IMG/VR virus record: IMGVR_UViG_3300008259_000143
Location: 1-39,564 of that record
Strand: one strand, 5' to 3'
Length of the DNA: 39,564 bases
Source of the DNA: a virus
Position 1 is the first letter of the stretch, and every line of letters begins with the position of its first letter. The position numbers were made by a program, and so were the translations under genes. The notes under the pieces were generated by a model, which saw only the letters and a program-made list of their open reading frames with translations, searched no databases and had not been told where the DNA came from. Below, one piece after another: positions 19,199 to 25,380 of the stretch.

Positions 19199-19273
19199 CT
19201 AGTAATCATCTCTGTCCATATATAAAAGTAATGCAAGTACTGCTATAAGTCCAAGGACTATCAACCATTCCAT
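19199..19273 (-). CDS. 24-residue single-pass membrane peptide
   Basis: The ATG overlaps the stop of the upstream gene (TAATG) and the TAG stop abuts the GTG of the next gene. Sequence: MEWLIVLGLIAVLALLLYMD followed by RDDY. It is almost purely a membrane helix with an acidic end. Perfect packing between two genes supports expression. The role is unknown; compare the peptides at 18590, 22682 and 25381. Confidence 0.65.
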   Translation of the reverse strand: MEWLIVLGLIAVLALLLYMDRDDY

Positions 19274-19770
19274 TAGTCAGCCCTCTCATAAACATGTACA
19301 TCCCATAGTAAAGATACATCAAGCGCACGCTTCTCGGGATAGACCTGTTTACCCATACTCCAAGCGTACCAACCAGGTGCCCAACCTGTAATCTCTACAA
19401 TCCCAAGCGTGTCTGCTCCCATGTAAGCCTGAAATATATCGCACTGTTGTTCAGATTCTTTTACTGGCATAGGGTTTTTCTTGTCTCTTACCCTGCGAAC
19501 TTCAATGTTTCTACCAACATCTGGTGCTAGTGATGCTTGCTTGTGTTCAGATGGTAGCCAGTATGCACCATTCCAAGATTGGTTAAGATGTAAACTTACT
19601 GCTAACTCACAAGCACACGCTGCTATGTTAGCGGTCAAGTCATCTTGTAACACATCATGGTTCATATAGTCTGGCTTGTCCCTTACCTTGGCACCAGCGT
19701 TAAGAGATGTACGTTTCTCTCCAGCATCCTGTGCCCACCTTAGTTGCCATGGTGTTAGTTGAACAATCAT
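19273..19770 (-). CDS. Putative PD-(D/E)XK-type protein
   Basis: A 165-residue protein. The start at 19770 (MIVQLTPWQ) overlaps the helicase-like stop by four bases and is preferred over the upstream in-frame ATG. It contains NIAACACELAVSLHLNQSWN, then SLAPDVGRNIEVRRVRD, in which D-x-G...E-x-R could be a degenerate nuclease core, and IVEITGWAPGWYAWS. Phage proteins with a similar SDVG...IEVR arrangement are restriction-endonuclease-like. The assignment is tentative. Confidence 0.5.
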   Translation of the reverse strand: MIVQLTPWQLRWAQDAGEKRTSLNAGAKVRDKPDYMNHDVLQDDLTANIAACACELAVSLHLNQSWNGAYWLPSEHKQASLAPDVGRNIEVRRVRDKKNPMPVKESEQQCDIFQAYMGADTLGIVEITGWAPGWYAWSMGKQVYPEKRALDVSLLWDVHVYERAD

Positions 19771-20549
19771 CTCTGTTCTTCTAGGTCTGCAATGAACATA
19801 TATTCTGGCAGGAATTGCAACCACACTGGGCTATTACCCGAAGGGTCAGCCTTACCATAACGGTTCTTGACACTGGCAACACCAAGCATTCCGTCTTGTT
19901 GTCCCACCGTAAGAATGAGGGCTGGTAGTTGGTTAACCATTCCTTGGACTGCTGACCTAGGCTGACATGGCGTACCAGAATATCCTTCTTTAGTGTGATG
20001 CAGTACCACAACAGCGGCGTTCGTATCACGTGCCAGATACTTAAGTTCCTTAAGCGCACTACGCATCGCACCAAATTCCTCGCCACCGTCCATGTTAATG
20101 TCCATTAAGTTATCAACAACAATTAGTGCAGGGCTTTCGCCAAGCGTTTCTTCTAGTGCAGTTACCTCATCATCCAAGTCGTTTAAACTAGGTGATGAAT
20201 CAAATGACCAGTAGATGTGCTTGGCTTGCGCCAACTTCTGCTTGGCTAGGTCAGGTTGCTCGGAGATAATCCTCTCTGCATCTGTCTGTGATACGCCCTC
20301 AATCATGGAATACAAACGCATTGCCATGGTGTGAGCATTGGTATCTGCTGACACGTACAGTGTTGGTGCTTGCATACGCAGGGCTAGTGCTAGGGCAAGC
20401 GTTGACTTACCAGCACCAGGTGTACCTGCGATTAGTGATACTTCCGAACGTCTAAAGATAATCTTGTTCTCTTCAAACGTGCGAAAGACTGACGGCATTG
20501 GTTCTCCACCAATGTCAGAACGTCCTACCGAACGGCTTAATGTTTTCAT
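19767..20549 (-). CDS. DnaB/RecA-like ATPase, probable replicative helicase
   Basis: A 260-residue single RecA-type domain. Walker A is AGTPGAGKSTLALALAL (42-50 core), followed by APTLYVSADTNAHTMAMRL. Walker B is ALIVVDNLMDI (141-146), then AVVVLHHTKEGY with the sensor histidines typical of DnaB-type ATPases. The DnaB N-terminal domain is absent. With primase nearby it probably acts at the fork; a RecA/RadA-like recombinase or DNA translocase is an alternative. It has a strong AGGAGGA ribosome site. Confidence 0.82.
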   Translation of the reverse strand: MKTLSRSVGRSDIGGEPMPSVFRTFEENKIIFRRSEVSLIAGTPGAGKSTLALALALRMQAPTLYVSADTNAHTMAMRLYSMIEGVSQTDAERIISEQPDLAKQKLAQAKHIYWSFDSSPSLNDLDDEVTALEETLGESPALIVVDNLMDINMDGGEEFGAMRSALKELKYLARDTNAAVVVLHHTKEGYSGTPCQPRSAVQGMVNQLPALILTVGQQDGMLGVASVKNRYGKADPSGNSPVWLQFLPEYMFIADLEEQR

Positions 20550-20656
20550 TGTTCCTCCTTGTTAAGCGTGGGATGCACCGACTTGCACGATGAGTAGGCT
20601 TTCGGACCTACACCCCTATCTGTACTGACTGGCTTCCCCTCCAGCAGGACAGACAT
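20546..20656 (-). CDS. Possible 36-residue peptide ahead of helicase gene
   Basis: An ATG-started frame (MSVLLEGKPVSTDRGVGPKA, ending HPTLNKEEQ) whose TGA overlaps the helicase ATG. It fills the only gap between the genes. There is no clear ribosome site before it, so it may be a leader peptide or an untranslated leader with a chance frame. Its end contains the helicase ribosome site. Confidence 0.38.
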   Translation of the reverse strand: MSVLLEGKPVSTDRGVGPKAYSSCKSVHPTLNKEEQ

Positions 20657-20691
20657 TTGTTATTCAGTTATGTTTTCCTAGTAACTCGGTA

Positions 20692-21138
20692 CTAGAAACT
20701 GTTCCACTCTGGTGTGTTGCGGTTAGCAAACGAGGCAGAGCATTGGTCAGGTGTACCCTTTGGGGTTGGGCAGAAGTATCCACGCCATTCACCCTTAGCA
20801 CCGTTACCTGTGCGCTTGACCATGGTTCCATGGATGCAAGCCTTGTCACCTGCACTAGGTGCTGATGCCTGTACTGGTGGTGCCTTAGGTGCAAATGCTG
20901 GTACTTCCGCAACAACTTCCCCACCTAGGGATGCTTGGACGATAGCAACTGGGTCGGTTGCTAGTACACGTGGTGTTGATACACCAGTGAATGCTTCTTC
21001 AAGTGTGCTGATTGCATCAGGTGCACCCTGTGCTACTAGCGCATTGACGTTAGCGATTAGTTCTTCGGCACTGTCACCACGTGCTGTGACGATAGTACCC
21101 TTGCTTGTCTTTACGTTTACAACGTAGTTCTTTTCCAT
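20692..21138 (-). CDS. Zinc-ribbon replication-associated protein of unknown function
   Basis: A 148-residue protein. Residues 1-35 form a beta-helix unit (YVVNVKTSKGTIVTARGDSA, EELIANVNALVA). The middle is an Ala/Pro-rich linker. The C-terminal 45 residues contain CIHGTMVKRTGNGAKGEWRG and YFCPTPKGTPDQCSASF, a Cys/His ribbon common at the end of actinophage proteins located beside exonuclease and helicase genes. It may bind single-stranded DNA or a partner protein. One shared base with the nuclease stop shows tight coupling. Confidence 0.65.
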   Translation of the reverse strand: MEKNYVVNVKTSKGTIVTARGDSAEELIANVNALVAQGAPDAISTLEEAFTGVSTPRVLATDPVAIVQASLGGEVVAEVPAFAPKAPPVQASAPSAGDKACIHGTMVKRTGNGAKGEWRGYFCPTPKGTPDQCSASFANRNTPEWNSF

Positions 21139-21803
21139 TACTTGTCTCCATTCTGGTATTTACAATCGTTTGTAAAGTTACACATCTTACAGTGGTCAAA
21201 GTTAGGTACGAATATACCCTCTCTCCGAGCCTTGTCAAACATTCCTACAATCTCGGAGACACGCTCACGTGTCCACTTGTCTAGGTTGATTAACTCTGAG
21301 GTTGCACCCTTGCGTGCGTCCCAATAGATACCAAACTTCGGACGGATGCCGAATGTTTCCTCCATTGACACGGCATAGATGCCTAACTGGAAGTCCGATG
21401 ACGGCATACGTGCACCAGACTTGATATCTAGTACCACTAACTCACCAGTTGGTAGTTCCATCATGCGGTCAAGTGCTCCCTTGACCATGACTCCATCTAA
21501 ATTTATGTTGAACATAAGTTCAATGGCAGGTACACCTTGAGGTGTGACCCATAGTTTGAGATGCTCTGACTCACGGAATTGAATCCAGTTGTTGAGCATA
21601 CCCAAGCCATTGGCTTGCCACCATGTACCGTCTTCCTTATTAGGATTGGCTATGGTTGAGCGACCACCAGCACGCCACTGGGATGTGTCTTCCTGCCCCT
21701 GTACGGCACGCTGACGGGTTACATTGGCTTCCCAGTAGGTAGACCACAACTCCTCAGGCGTTGAGCCTGTGAGGGTTAATTCTTGTTGATTAGTTTTCTC
21801 CAT
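21138..21803 (-). CDS. AddB/Cas4-like exonuclease, C-terminal chain
   Basis: A 221-residue chain if it begins at the ATG reading MEKTNQQEL; the frame is open to 21911 but the earlier part overlaps a different gene. It has the nuclease core GALDRMMELPTGELVVLDIK (D112, D126, K128 of the PD-(D/E)XK fold) with Q139 in DFQLGIYAVS. Near the end is HCKMCNFTNDCKY (C205, C208, C214), the last three ligands of the iron-sulphur staple of Cas4/AddB nucleases. The first ligand is missing here but is present in the chain encoded at 21933-22136. Probable 5'-3' end processing and recombination. Confidence 0.78.
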   Translation of the reverse strand: MEKTNQQELTLTGSTPEELWSTYWEANVTRQRAVQGQEDTSQWRAGGRSTIANPNKEDGTWWQANGLGMLNNWIQFRESEHLKLWVTPQGVPAIELMFNINLDGVMVKGALDRMMELPTGELVVLDIKSGARMPSSDFQLGIYAVSMEETFGIRPKFGIYWDARKGATSELINLDKWTRERVSEIVGMFDKARREGIFVPNFDHCKMCNFTNDCKYQNGDK

Positions 21804-21936
21804 AGCAACCACAATCACACAATCCAGTTTCTTTTCCTGCCAATAAGTCTCGGACGTAGACAACTTGGCAACCTTCACAAGTGCATCTGTCATCGTCATG
21901 CTTTGGTACATTTTCCAGTAGTTCTAAAATGTTCAT
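21790..21936 (-). CDS. Cys-rich microprotein inside the split exonuclease
   Basis: A 48-residue gene with GAGG five bases before an ATG that overlaps the stop of the N-terminal nuclease chain (ATGA). It starts MNILELLENVPKHDDD and has CTCEGC and, after a helix (VVYVRDLLAGKETGL), CDCGC. The six Cys (18, 20, 23, 40, 42, 44) suggest a zinc or iron-sulphur site. Its 3' end overlaps the start of the C-terminal chain by 14 bases. It separates the two nuclease chains and could be a subunit of the same complex. Confidence 0.75.
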   Translation of the reverse strand: MNILELLENVPKHDDDRCTCEGCQVVYVRDLLAGKETGLCDCGCYGEN

Positions 21937-22136
21937 CGTCCCTCACGTTCCCATAGTTGACGGTCATAGGCTTCGGTTGCTTCGTGAACAGCAACACCAC
22001 CAGCCAACCACCATGTCTGACCTTCGGATACGTTCAATGCTTTCTGTAACCAATACTTATGACCACAGGAATTGTAAGTTCCTATCTGGCTATGGCTAAC
22101 GTGTATGGGTAGTTCATACCCATTGACCTTAATCAA
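21933..22136 (-). CDS. AddB/Cas4-like exonuclease, N-terminal chain
   Basis: A 67-residue chain starting at TTG with GAGG upstream. It holds the conserved N-terminal motifs of RecB-type nucleases: VSHSQIGTYNSCGHKYWLQK (with C24, the expected first ligand of the Fe-S staple) and AGGVAVHEATEAYDRQLW (with H51, the conserved motif I histidine). It ends with TGA; the rest of the enzyme is encoded at 21138-21803 in the same frame, but after a break holding a separate gene. It is the first gene behind the promoter at 22228-22255. Confidence 0.78.
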   Translation of the reverse strand: MIKVNGYELPIHVSHSQIGTYNSCGHKYWLQKALNVSEGQTWWLAGGVAVHEATEAYDRQLWEREGR

Positions 22137-22154
22137 TTGTCCTCTGTTTCTAAT

Positions 22155-22201
22155 GTTCGCCTTTAAGGGCGAACCTATTATTGGTTCTGCCTTAGCAGAA
22201 C
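22155..22201 (-). ncRNA. Two hairpins in the leader of the exonuclease operon
   Basis: GTTCGCC/GGCGAAC (22155-22161, 22168-22174; 6-base loop) and GTTCTGC/GCAGAAC (22184-22190, 22195-22201; 4-base loop) lie between the promoter and the first gene. No T-run follows on the transcribed strand, so they are leader structures and not simple terminators. They may affect RNA stability, translation of the TTG start, or transcription. Confidence 0.5.
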
Positions 22202-22227
22202 ACGTGTTGTTGTTGTTGTGTTGTTAA

Positions 22228-22255
22228 GTTATAGCCCATGTTTGGTGGTTGTCAA
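22228..22255 (-). promoter_or_regulatory. Sigma-70-type promoter of the exonuclease/replication operon
   Basis: Leftward TTGACA (22255-22250) and TATAAC (22233-22228) are separated by 16 bases; the -35 is perfect and the -10 has 5 of 6. Transcription would start near 22221, about 85 bases before the exonuclease gene. This is the best consensus promoter seen in the window. Confidence 0.72.
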
Positions 22256-22268
22256 ATCGTAAACGGCG

Positions 22269-22325
22269 TGTCGTGGGAGCAGTGATGAAACATGGAGGTG
22301 AAAAAATCACCGCTCAACCACGACA
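22269..22325 (-). terminator. Long imperfect stem-loop between two leftward gene groups
   Basis: TGTCGTGG (22269-22276) pairs with CCACGACA (22318-22325); inside it GAGC pairs with GCTC and GTGAT with ATCAC, giving about 17 pairs around a 19-base loop. It starts 24 bases after the stop of the upstream gene and directly precedes the promoter at 22228. It could end or weaken the upstream transcript or be a processed RNA. No T-run is present. Confidence 0.45.
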
Positions 22326-22349
22326 GCCATACTTATTTTCCCATAAGAA

Positions 22350-22685
22350 TTACCTTATGTCAAACAAGTCTCCTTGTATTTCGTCAGTATCTGCGAACAC
22401 TTTGGTAGGTGCAAGCAGTTTAAATACTTTGGCTATGTCACCCTGCTTGAGAGCACGGATGTTACCTCGTCCCTCGTAGTCCTTGGTAGCCATAGTCTCT
22501 GACTCATACGCACCGAATAGAAACTGTCCGACACCTTGATAGTTCACACCTACCACGTAGAGTTCACGGTCACGGCGCATGTCATCTATCATCTTCCAGA
22601 TAATCTCTGCTAGATACACCACGTCATGGTGTTCCTGCTCAAGGACATCAGCGATAGCCTCTAGTTCTTTCTTACGTGTCCTCAT
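22350..22685 (-). CDS. Unknown early protein
   Basis: A 111-residue protein. A helical N-terminal part (RKKELEAIADVLEQEHHDVV) leads into a beta-containing part (RELYVVGVNYQGVGQFLFGA), followed by YEGRGNIRALKQGDIAKVFK. It is the last gene before the stem-loop and promoter pair near 22.25 kb. No catalytic motif or known family recognised. Its ATG overlaps the stop of a 24-residue membrane peptide. Confidence 0.65.
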   Translation of the reverse strand: MRTRKKELEAIADVLEQEHHDVVYLAEIIWKMIDDMRRDRELYVVGVNYQGVGQFLFGAYESETMATKDYEGRGNIRALKQGDIAKVFKLLAPTKVFADTDEIQGDLFDIR

Positions 22686-22756
22686 TGTTTCTCTGCTAGG
22701 TATACAAGCAACAGGATGAATGCGAACATCAACCAGTCAAGCACTTCACTAATCAT
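22682..22756 (-). CDS. 24-residue single-pass membrane peptide
   Basis: MISEVLDWLMFAFILLLVYL followed by AEKQ. The ATG lies inside the end of the upstream gene (eight-base overlap) and the TGA overlaps the next ATG (ATGA). The hydrophobic core is about 15 residues with acidic residues before it. Packing at both ends supports expression; the function is unknown. Confidence 0.63.
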   Translation of the reverse strand: MISEVLDWLMFAFILLLVYLAEKQ

Positions 22757-22943
22757 TAGGTTGCCCTGCTAGTAGTTCTTCCTCTAATAGTGCACCTTGC
22801 ATGGTGAATAGCAAGCGTTCAAATGTCTTGCGGTGCATAAAGAAATGCGTGTTGCCTAGGAATACAGATGCGTGGTCAGGTTCAACCTCAACGTGTATCT
22901 CTTCGTATACGTCATTCTCTTTCTCAACTGTACTAATTACCAT
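22749..22943 (-). CDS. Small unknown protein
   Basis: A 64-residue protein with a beta-hairpin-like first half (EEIHVEVEPDHASVFLGNTH) and a helical second half (KTFERLLFTMQGALLEEELL). Similar short proteins with an 'xVxLGxxHFFMxRxTxExLL' pattern look like small partner-binding modules, but no family is recognised. It is coupled to the WhiB gene by a shared base. Confidence 0.62.
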   Translation of the reverse strand: MVISTVEKENDVYEEIHVEVEPDHASVFLGNTHFFMHRKTFERLLFTMQGALLEEELLAGQPND

Positions 22944-23230
22944 TACTTCTTAGTCCAATCATTCTCTGGTAGATTTAATCTAATGTTTAGTTTGTTGCGG
23001 ATAACACGTCTCTCATACGGTGTAGTGCCACCCCAGAAACCATACTTCTCGTGCTTAATAGCGTAGTCTGCACACTCAACCAAGATGTTACAGTTGGAAC
23101 AAAACTCTTTTAAGTCTGCTACCTCCTGCGCTGTGGTCTTGTTGTCATAGTCCTGATAGAACACATCCACACCCATGCGTGCACAGTTCTGTGTGCCGTC
23201 ATACTTGGGATACTTTATTTCATTCCTCAT
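22943..23230 (-). CDS. whiB: WhiB-like iron-sulphur transcription regulator
   Basis: A 95-residue protein with the four Cys of the Wbl family: C16 (QNCARMG), then C44, C47 and C53 in EFCSNCNILVECADYAI, spacing C-x27-C-x2-C-x5-C. The G-F-W-G-G turn is present in KYGFWGGTTPYERR, followed by a basic region (RVIRNKLNIR) that contacts DNA. Wbl proteins bind a [4Fe-4S] cluster and region 4 of the host primary sigma factor, and occur only in actinobacteria and their phages. It can reprogramme host transcription early in infection and fixes the host group. Confidence 0.92.
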   Translation of the reverse strand: MRNEIKYPKYDGTQNCARMGVDVFYQDYDNKTTAQEVADLKEFCSNCNILVECADYAIKHEKYGFWGGTTPYERRVIRNKLNIRLNLPENDWTKK

Positions 23231-23345
23231 CTAAGTCCACCTCTATCTCCTCTGAATCCGTACAGCCGTGCTCATTACAAGTCCAATAGTGGTAACCGTC
23301 ACGGGTATCTTGCCACACCCAGTCGCAGTGCATTGTCTCACTCAT
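23220..23345 (-). CDS. 41-residue Cys/Trp microprotein
   Basis: It starts MSETMHCDWVWQDTRDGYHY and continues WTCNEHGCTD before an acidic end (SEEIEVDLDEE). C-x15-C-x4-C with two His gives a possible zinc site; the 'C.W.W.DTRDG..YW.C..HGC' pattern looks like a small zinc ribbon. The start overlaps the upstream stop by eight bases and the TGA lies within the WhiB start region. Confidence 0.66.
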   Translation of the reverse strand: MSETMHCDWVWQDTRDGYHYWTCNEHGCTDSEEIEVDLDEE

Positions 23346-23463
23346 TGTCTGGTCTCCCCTCGCAAGCGTGCCAAGGGTCATTCAATCCACACCGCTTACA
23401 TACATACACATCCTGTGTGTATACGGTGTGTAGTTCATCATCATCTAATTCATACGGTGACAT
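23338..23463 (-). CDS. 41-residue zinc-ribbon-like microprotein
   Basis: The start at 23463 is chosen because AGGAGG lies nine bases upstream; the open frame extends further into the preceding gene. The protein begins MSPYELDDDELHTVYTQD and has VCKRCGLNDPWHACEG, a CxxC...HxC knuckle. An acidic N-terminus plus a zinc knuckle suggests protein interaction. Unknown function. Confidence 0.68.
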   Translation of the reverse strand: MSPYELDDDELHTVYTQDVYVCKRCGLNDPWHACEGRPDNE

Positions 23464-23875
23464 CTGGTCTAGCCTCCTCAAGTACGTCCTGTGCATACCG
23501 CAACATAGCGTGTATCTCATCATCTGTACTTATGTAGTCAAGGATTGAGAGTTTAAGTATCGCATCACCTAGTTCATCCTTAAATTCATAGAATGTAACC
23601 GTGCTCTTATGAAAGTCCACGATAGGTATGTACCCATACTCTGTGTCTGTTGCGTTGTTGATACTGAATCCGAAACCGCTATCTCTATCCCAACTATCAC
23701 CTATTAGTTGAGACATAAGGATTCTATTGGCATAGTCAGGGGCTTTAGACCTGATACCTGCTTTCCAGATAGCACTCTTGAGGTCATTGTGCCACGTGTC
23801 ACCGCCCCAATGAGAGTACAGGTACAACACGTCACCGCCCTCATCTACTACACCGAAACTAAACCTGTCACCCAT
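23450..23875 (-). CDS. Unknown 141-residue early protein
   Basis: It contains MGDRFSFGVVDEGGDVLYLY, then SHWGGDTWHNDLKSAIWKAG and YANRILMSQLIGDSWDRDSG. The acidic C-terminal helix (DDEIHAMLRYAQDVLEEARP) ends the protein. The pattern 'F.FGVVDEGGDVLYLYSHWGGD' recurs in actinophage early genes as far as I recall, but has no assigned role. Strong AGGAGG site eight bases before ATG. Confidence 0.7.
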   Translation of the reverse strand: MGDRFSFGVVDEGGDVLYLYSHWGGDTWHNDLKSAIWKAGIRSKAPDYANRILMSQLIGDSWDRDSGFGFSINNATDTEYGYIPIVDFHKSTVTFYEFKDELGDAILKLSILDYISTDDEIHAMLRYAQDVLEEARPDVTV

Positions 23876-23990
23876 TGTTCATACCTCCTCTGATTACAAT
23901 GTATTCGTCATACGTTTCGTCGCTTGCCATACGTACCATTAGTTCATCTAGTCGTGCGAACACGTCTTGCTCTCGCTTGAATAGTTTCAT
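23868..23990 (-). CDS. 40-residue helical microprotein
   Basis: It starts MKLFKREQDVFARLDELMVR and continues MASDETYDEYIVIRGG before MNNG. The ATG overlaps the upstream stop (TAATG) and the end overlaps the next start by eight bases, while also supplying that gene's ribosome site. Probably one amphipathic helix with a short tail. No family recognised. Confidence 0.62.
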   Translation of the reverse strand: MKLFKREQDVFARLDELMVRMASDETYDEYIVIRGGMNNG

Positions 23991-24214
23991 TACATTTCCT
24001 CCATACTATTTTCTTTAAGGATAACGGCTAACGCATCCTCCATTACTAAGTAAATCTCTTTATGTACAGCGTAGTCAGGGTCATCAGGGTAAATCCATTC
24101 CTGATGTTCGCTGTCATAAAAAAGCCTGTCATTTAAATCTTGCACCGTATCAACATCAACCTCCCATTGTTCGGTAGATGAATCATACATAACTACGTAT
24201 TGGTATTGCGCCAT
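23990..24214 (-). CDS. Small acidic protein of unknown function
   Basis: A 74-residue protein rich in Asp, Glu and Tyr: QYQYVVMYDSSTEQWEVDVD and WIYPDDPDYAVHKEIYLVME. Likely a small alpha/beta domain. The high negative charge could reflect DNA mimicry, as for the ArdA-like protein of the same block, but no diagnostic motif is present. GGAGG precedes the ATG. Confidence 0.62.
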   Translation of the reverse strand: MAQYQYVVMYDSSTEQWEVDVDTVQDLNDRLFYDSEHQEWIYPDDPDYAVHKEIYLVMEDALAVILKENSMEEM

Positions 24215-24300
24215 TATTTTTCCTCCTGTTTAACGTCACACCCATACAGGGCGTGACTTTCCAATGTATTCCAACACTTAACGCATAGTTCTTTTATCAT
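24214..24300 (-). CDS. 28-residue Cys microprotein, short paralogue of the one at 25679
   Basis: It starts MIKELCVKCWNTLESHALYG and ends CDVKQEEK. The first 21 residues match the protein at 25679 (CVKCWNT..SHALYGC) with few changes. CxxC, a His and a third Cys could bind zinc. Start and stop overlap both neighbours (TAATG twice). The second zinc module of the longer copy is missing. Confidence 0.66.
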   Translation of the reverse strand: MIKELCVKCWNTLESHALYGCDVKQEEK

Positions 24301-24716
24301 TATGCCCATACCTCTTTACCGTACACGGCTAGTTGAATGATGATGTCACCAACACACCCGTCCCACCTCTCGGTGTCTAGGTCAATAGCCCCACCGCAAG
24401 GGACGTGGCTGTAACCCTCGGTCATAGCGAATTGGAAAGCCTTAACTAAATCGTCAATAGTTAATCGTTTAGTTAGCCACTTGTCCTGATTCCACCCCTC
24501 TTCTGTATCCTTCTCGTCCACATACTTAACCTCTGCCACACCTGGCGTGTCCCAATCACCCTCAATAAAGTCAAGGGACATAAACCAGTTACGGGCTACG
24601 GGGTCATTCTCAAATCCGCTACCCCAAATCCCTGTCCATAAAGATTCATCTTTAATTTCATAGGTAGTAGTGGTGGTTAGTACCTCATCTTTAGTTACCG
24701 TTGTAATCGTTGCCAT
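24300..24716 (-). CDS. Unknown 138-residue early protein
   Basis: The Thr-rich start (MATITTVTKDEVLTTTTTYE) is followed by an acidic Trp-rich part (ESLWTGIWGSGFENDPVARN, IEGDWDTPGVAEVKYVDEKD). A conserved-looking end with HVPCGGAIDLDTERWDGCVG and DIIIQLAVYG completes it. No catalytic signature recognised. Similar proteins occur in early regions of actinophages, as far as I recall, without known role. Confidence 0.65.
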   Translation of the reverse strand: MATITTVTKDEVLTTTTTYEIKDESLWTGIWGSGFENDPVARNWFMSLDFIEGDWDTPGVAEVKYVDEKDTEEGWNQDKWLTKRLTIDDLVKAFQFAMTEGYSHVPCGGAIDLDTERWDGCVGDIIIQLAVYGKEVWA

Positions 24717-24910
24717 TAGTTCACCTCGTTTCCATAGAATTCCATTTGTTCATCATTCAATTCGGTGTCCTCTACCTCACCGATAAAGAACATAAACTCT
24801 CCCTCATTAAAGTTATCCCATTGGTGGTCATTTAACTTGTAAAGTTCTTGTAGCGTAGCCTCGTCACAGACTATGGTTACTTGCTTGCCTACTAGCGGTG
24901 TCTTAGTCAT
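24716..24910 (-). CDS. Small acidic protein of unknown function
   Basis: A 64-residue protein; start 24910 is chosen for GGAGG seven bases upstream and the ATGA overlap. It begins MTKTPLVGKQVTIVCDEATL and continues as an acidic helical stretch (NEGEFMFFIGEVEDTELNDE). Net charge is strongly negative. Unknown function. Confidence 0.62.
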   Translation of the reverse strand: MTKTPLVGKQVTIVCDEATLQELYKLNDHQWDNFNEGEFMFFIGEVEDTELNDEQMEFYGNEVN

Positions 24911-25077
24911 TGTGTTACCTCCGTTGGTGTAGTTGTCCACCACACACCGTCCCAGGATAAGGACGTTTCAACTGTGGCAAGTTCATCTACTAATTGGTTA
25001 ATCATTTTCTCTGCTTGTTCCTCATTGTCTGCCTCTATCTCTAGGACATCAAGGGAAATTGTTGCTATGTATTTCAT
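24907..25077 (-). CDS. Small unknown protein
   Basis: A 56-residue protein; start 25077 is chosen because GGAGG lies eight bases before it. It begins MKYIATISLDVLEIEADNEE and continues with a helix (QAEKMINQLVDELATVE) and an end strand (SLSWDGVWWTTTPTE). A ferredoxin-like half-fold is possible. Coupled to the next gene by ATGA. Confidence 0.62.
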   Translation of the reverse strand: MKYIATISLDVLEIEADNEEQAEKMINQLVDELATVETSLSWDGVWWTTTPTEVTQ

Positions 25078-25095
25078 TGTGGTTACCTCCATAAC

Positions 25096-25278
25096 CTAGT
25101 CATTCACTAGCACGTAGTGCTTTTCAATTAGGTGTTCACGGAATCTCCGCTTAGCCTCTGTCTTGTTGTAGCCGTAGTAAGTTGTATGTTCTAGCCATAC
25201 GCCCCACCCTGCCGTGTCTCGTACCATTGCGCTTAGTTCTAACGCCCCATTGTGGGGTAGTCTGCGTACTGTAATCAT
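25096..25278 (-). CDS. Small basic unknown protein
   Basis: A 60-residue protein with GGAGG in front of ATG. It reads MITVRRLPHNGALELSAMVR, followed by WGVWLEHTTYYGYNKTEAKR and a basic helix (RRFREHLIEKHYV). The strand-strand-helix pattern with Arg/Lys suggests nucleic-acid contact, but this is weak. It is the first gene after the non-coding gap at 25279-25380. Confidence 0.62.
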   Translation of the reverse strand: MITVRRLPHNGALELSAMVRDTAGWGVWLEHTTYYGYNKTEAKRRFREHLIEKHYVLVND

Positions 25279-25326
25279 TTGAAACCTCCATAGTTTCTGT
25301 CGTTGTTCTTAGTTAATCGGTGTCCC

Positions 25327-25372
25327 TGACAGGTGTCAAGGCTATTGAAAAGTCTTTACTAAATCTTTACTA
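25327..25372 (-). promoter_or_regulatory. Candidate control region: -35-like box, palindrome and phased repeats
   Basis: Leftward TTGACA (25339-25334) overlaps the palindrome TGACAGGTGTCA (25327-25338). Just upstream, TCTTTACTA occurs twice (25353-25361 and 25364-25372) with an 11-base period, one helical turn. A good -10 is not evident (TTAACT at 17 bases), so this is an activator- or repressor-controlled promoter candidate. The surrounding gap 25279-25380 holds no gene. Confidence 0.4.
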
Positions 25373-25380
25373 TTCCGTTA

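Noticed and set aside
21804-21911. First 36 residues of the longer C-terminal exonuclease frame as real protein
   Set aside because: They overlap the six-Cys gene in another frame and have no nuclease pattern; the ATG at 21803 starts the family-like part better.
22144-22180. GTTCGCC motif as part of a tRNA T-arm
   Set aside because: No cloverleaf can be built around it; it is a simple 7-pair hairpin.
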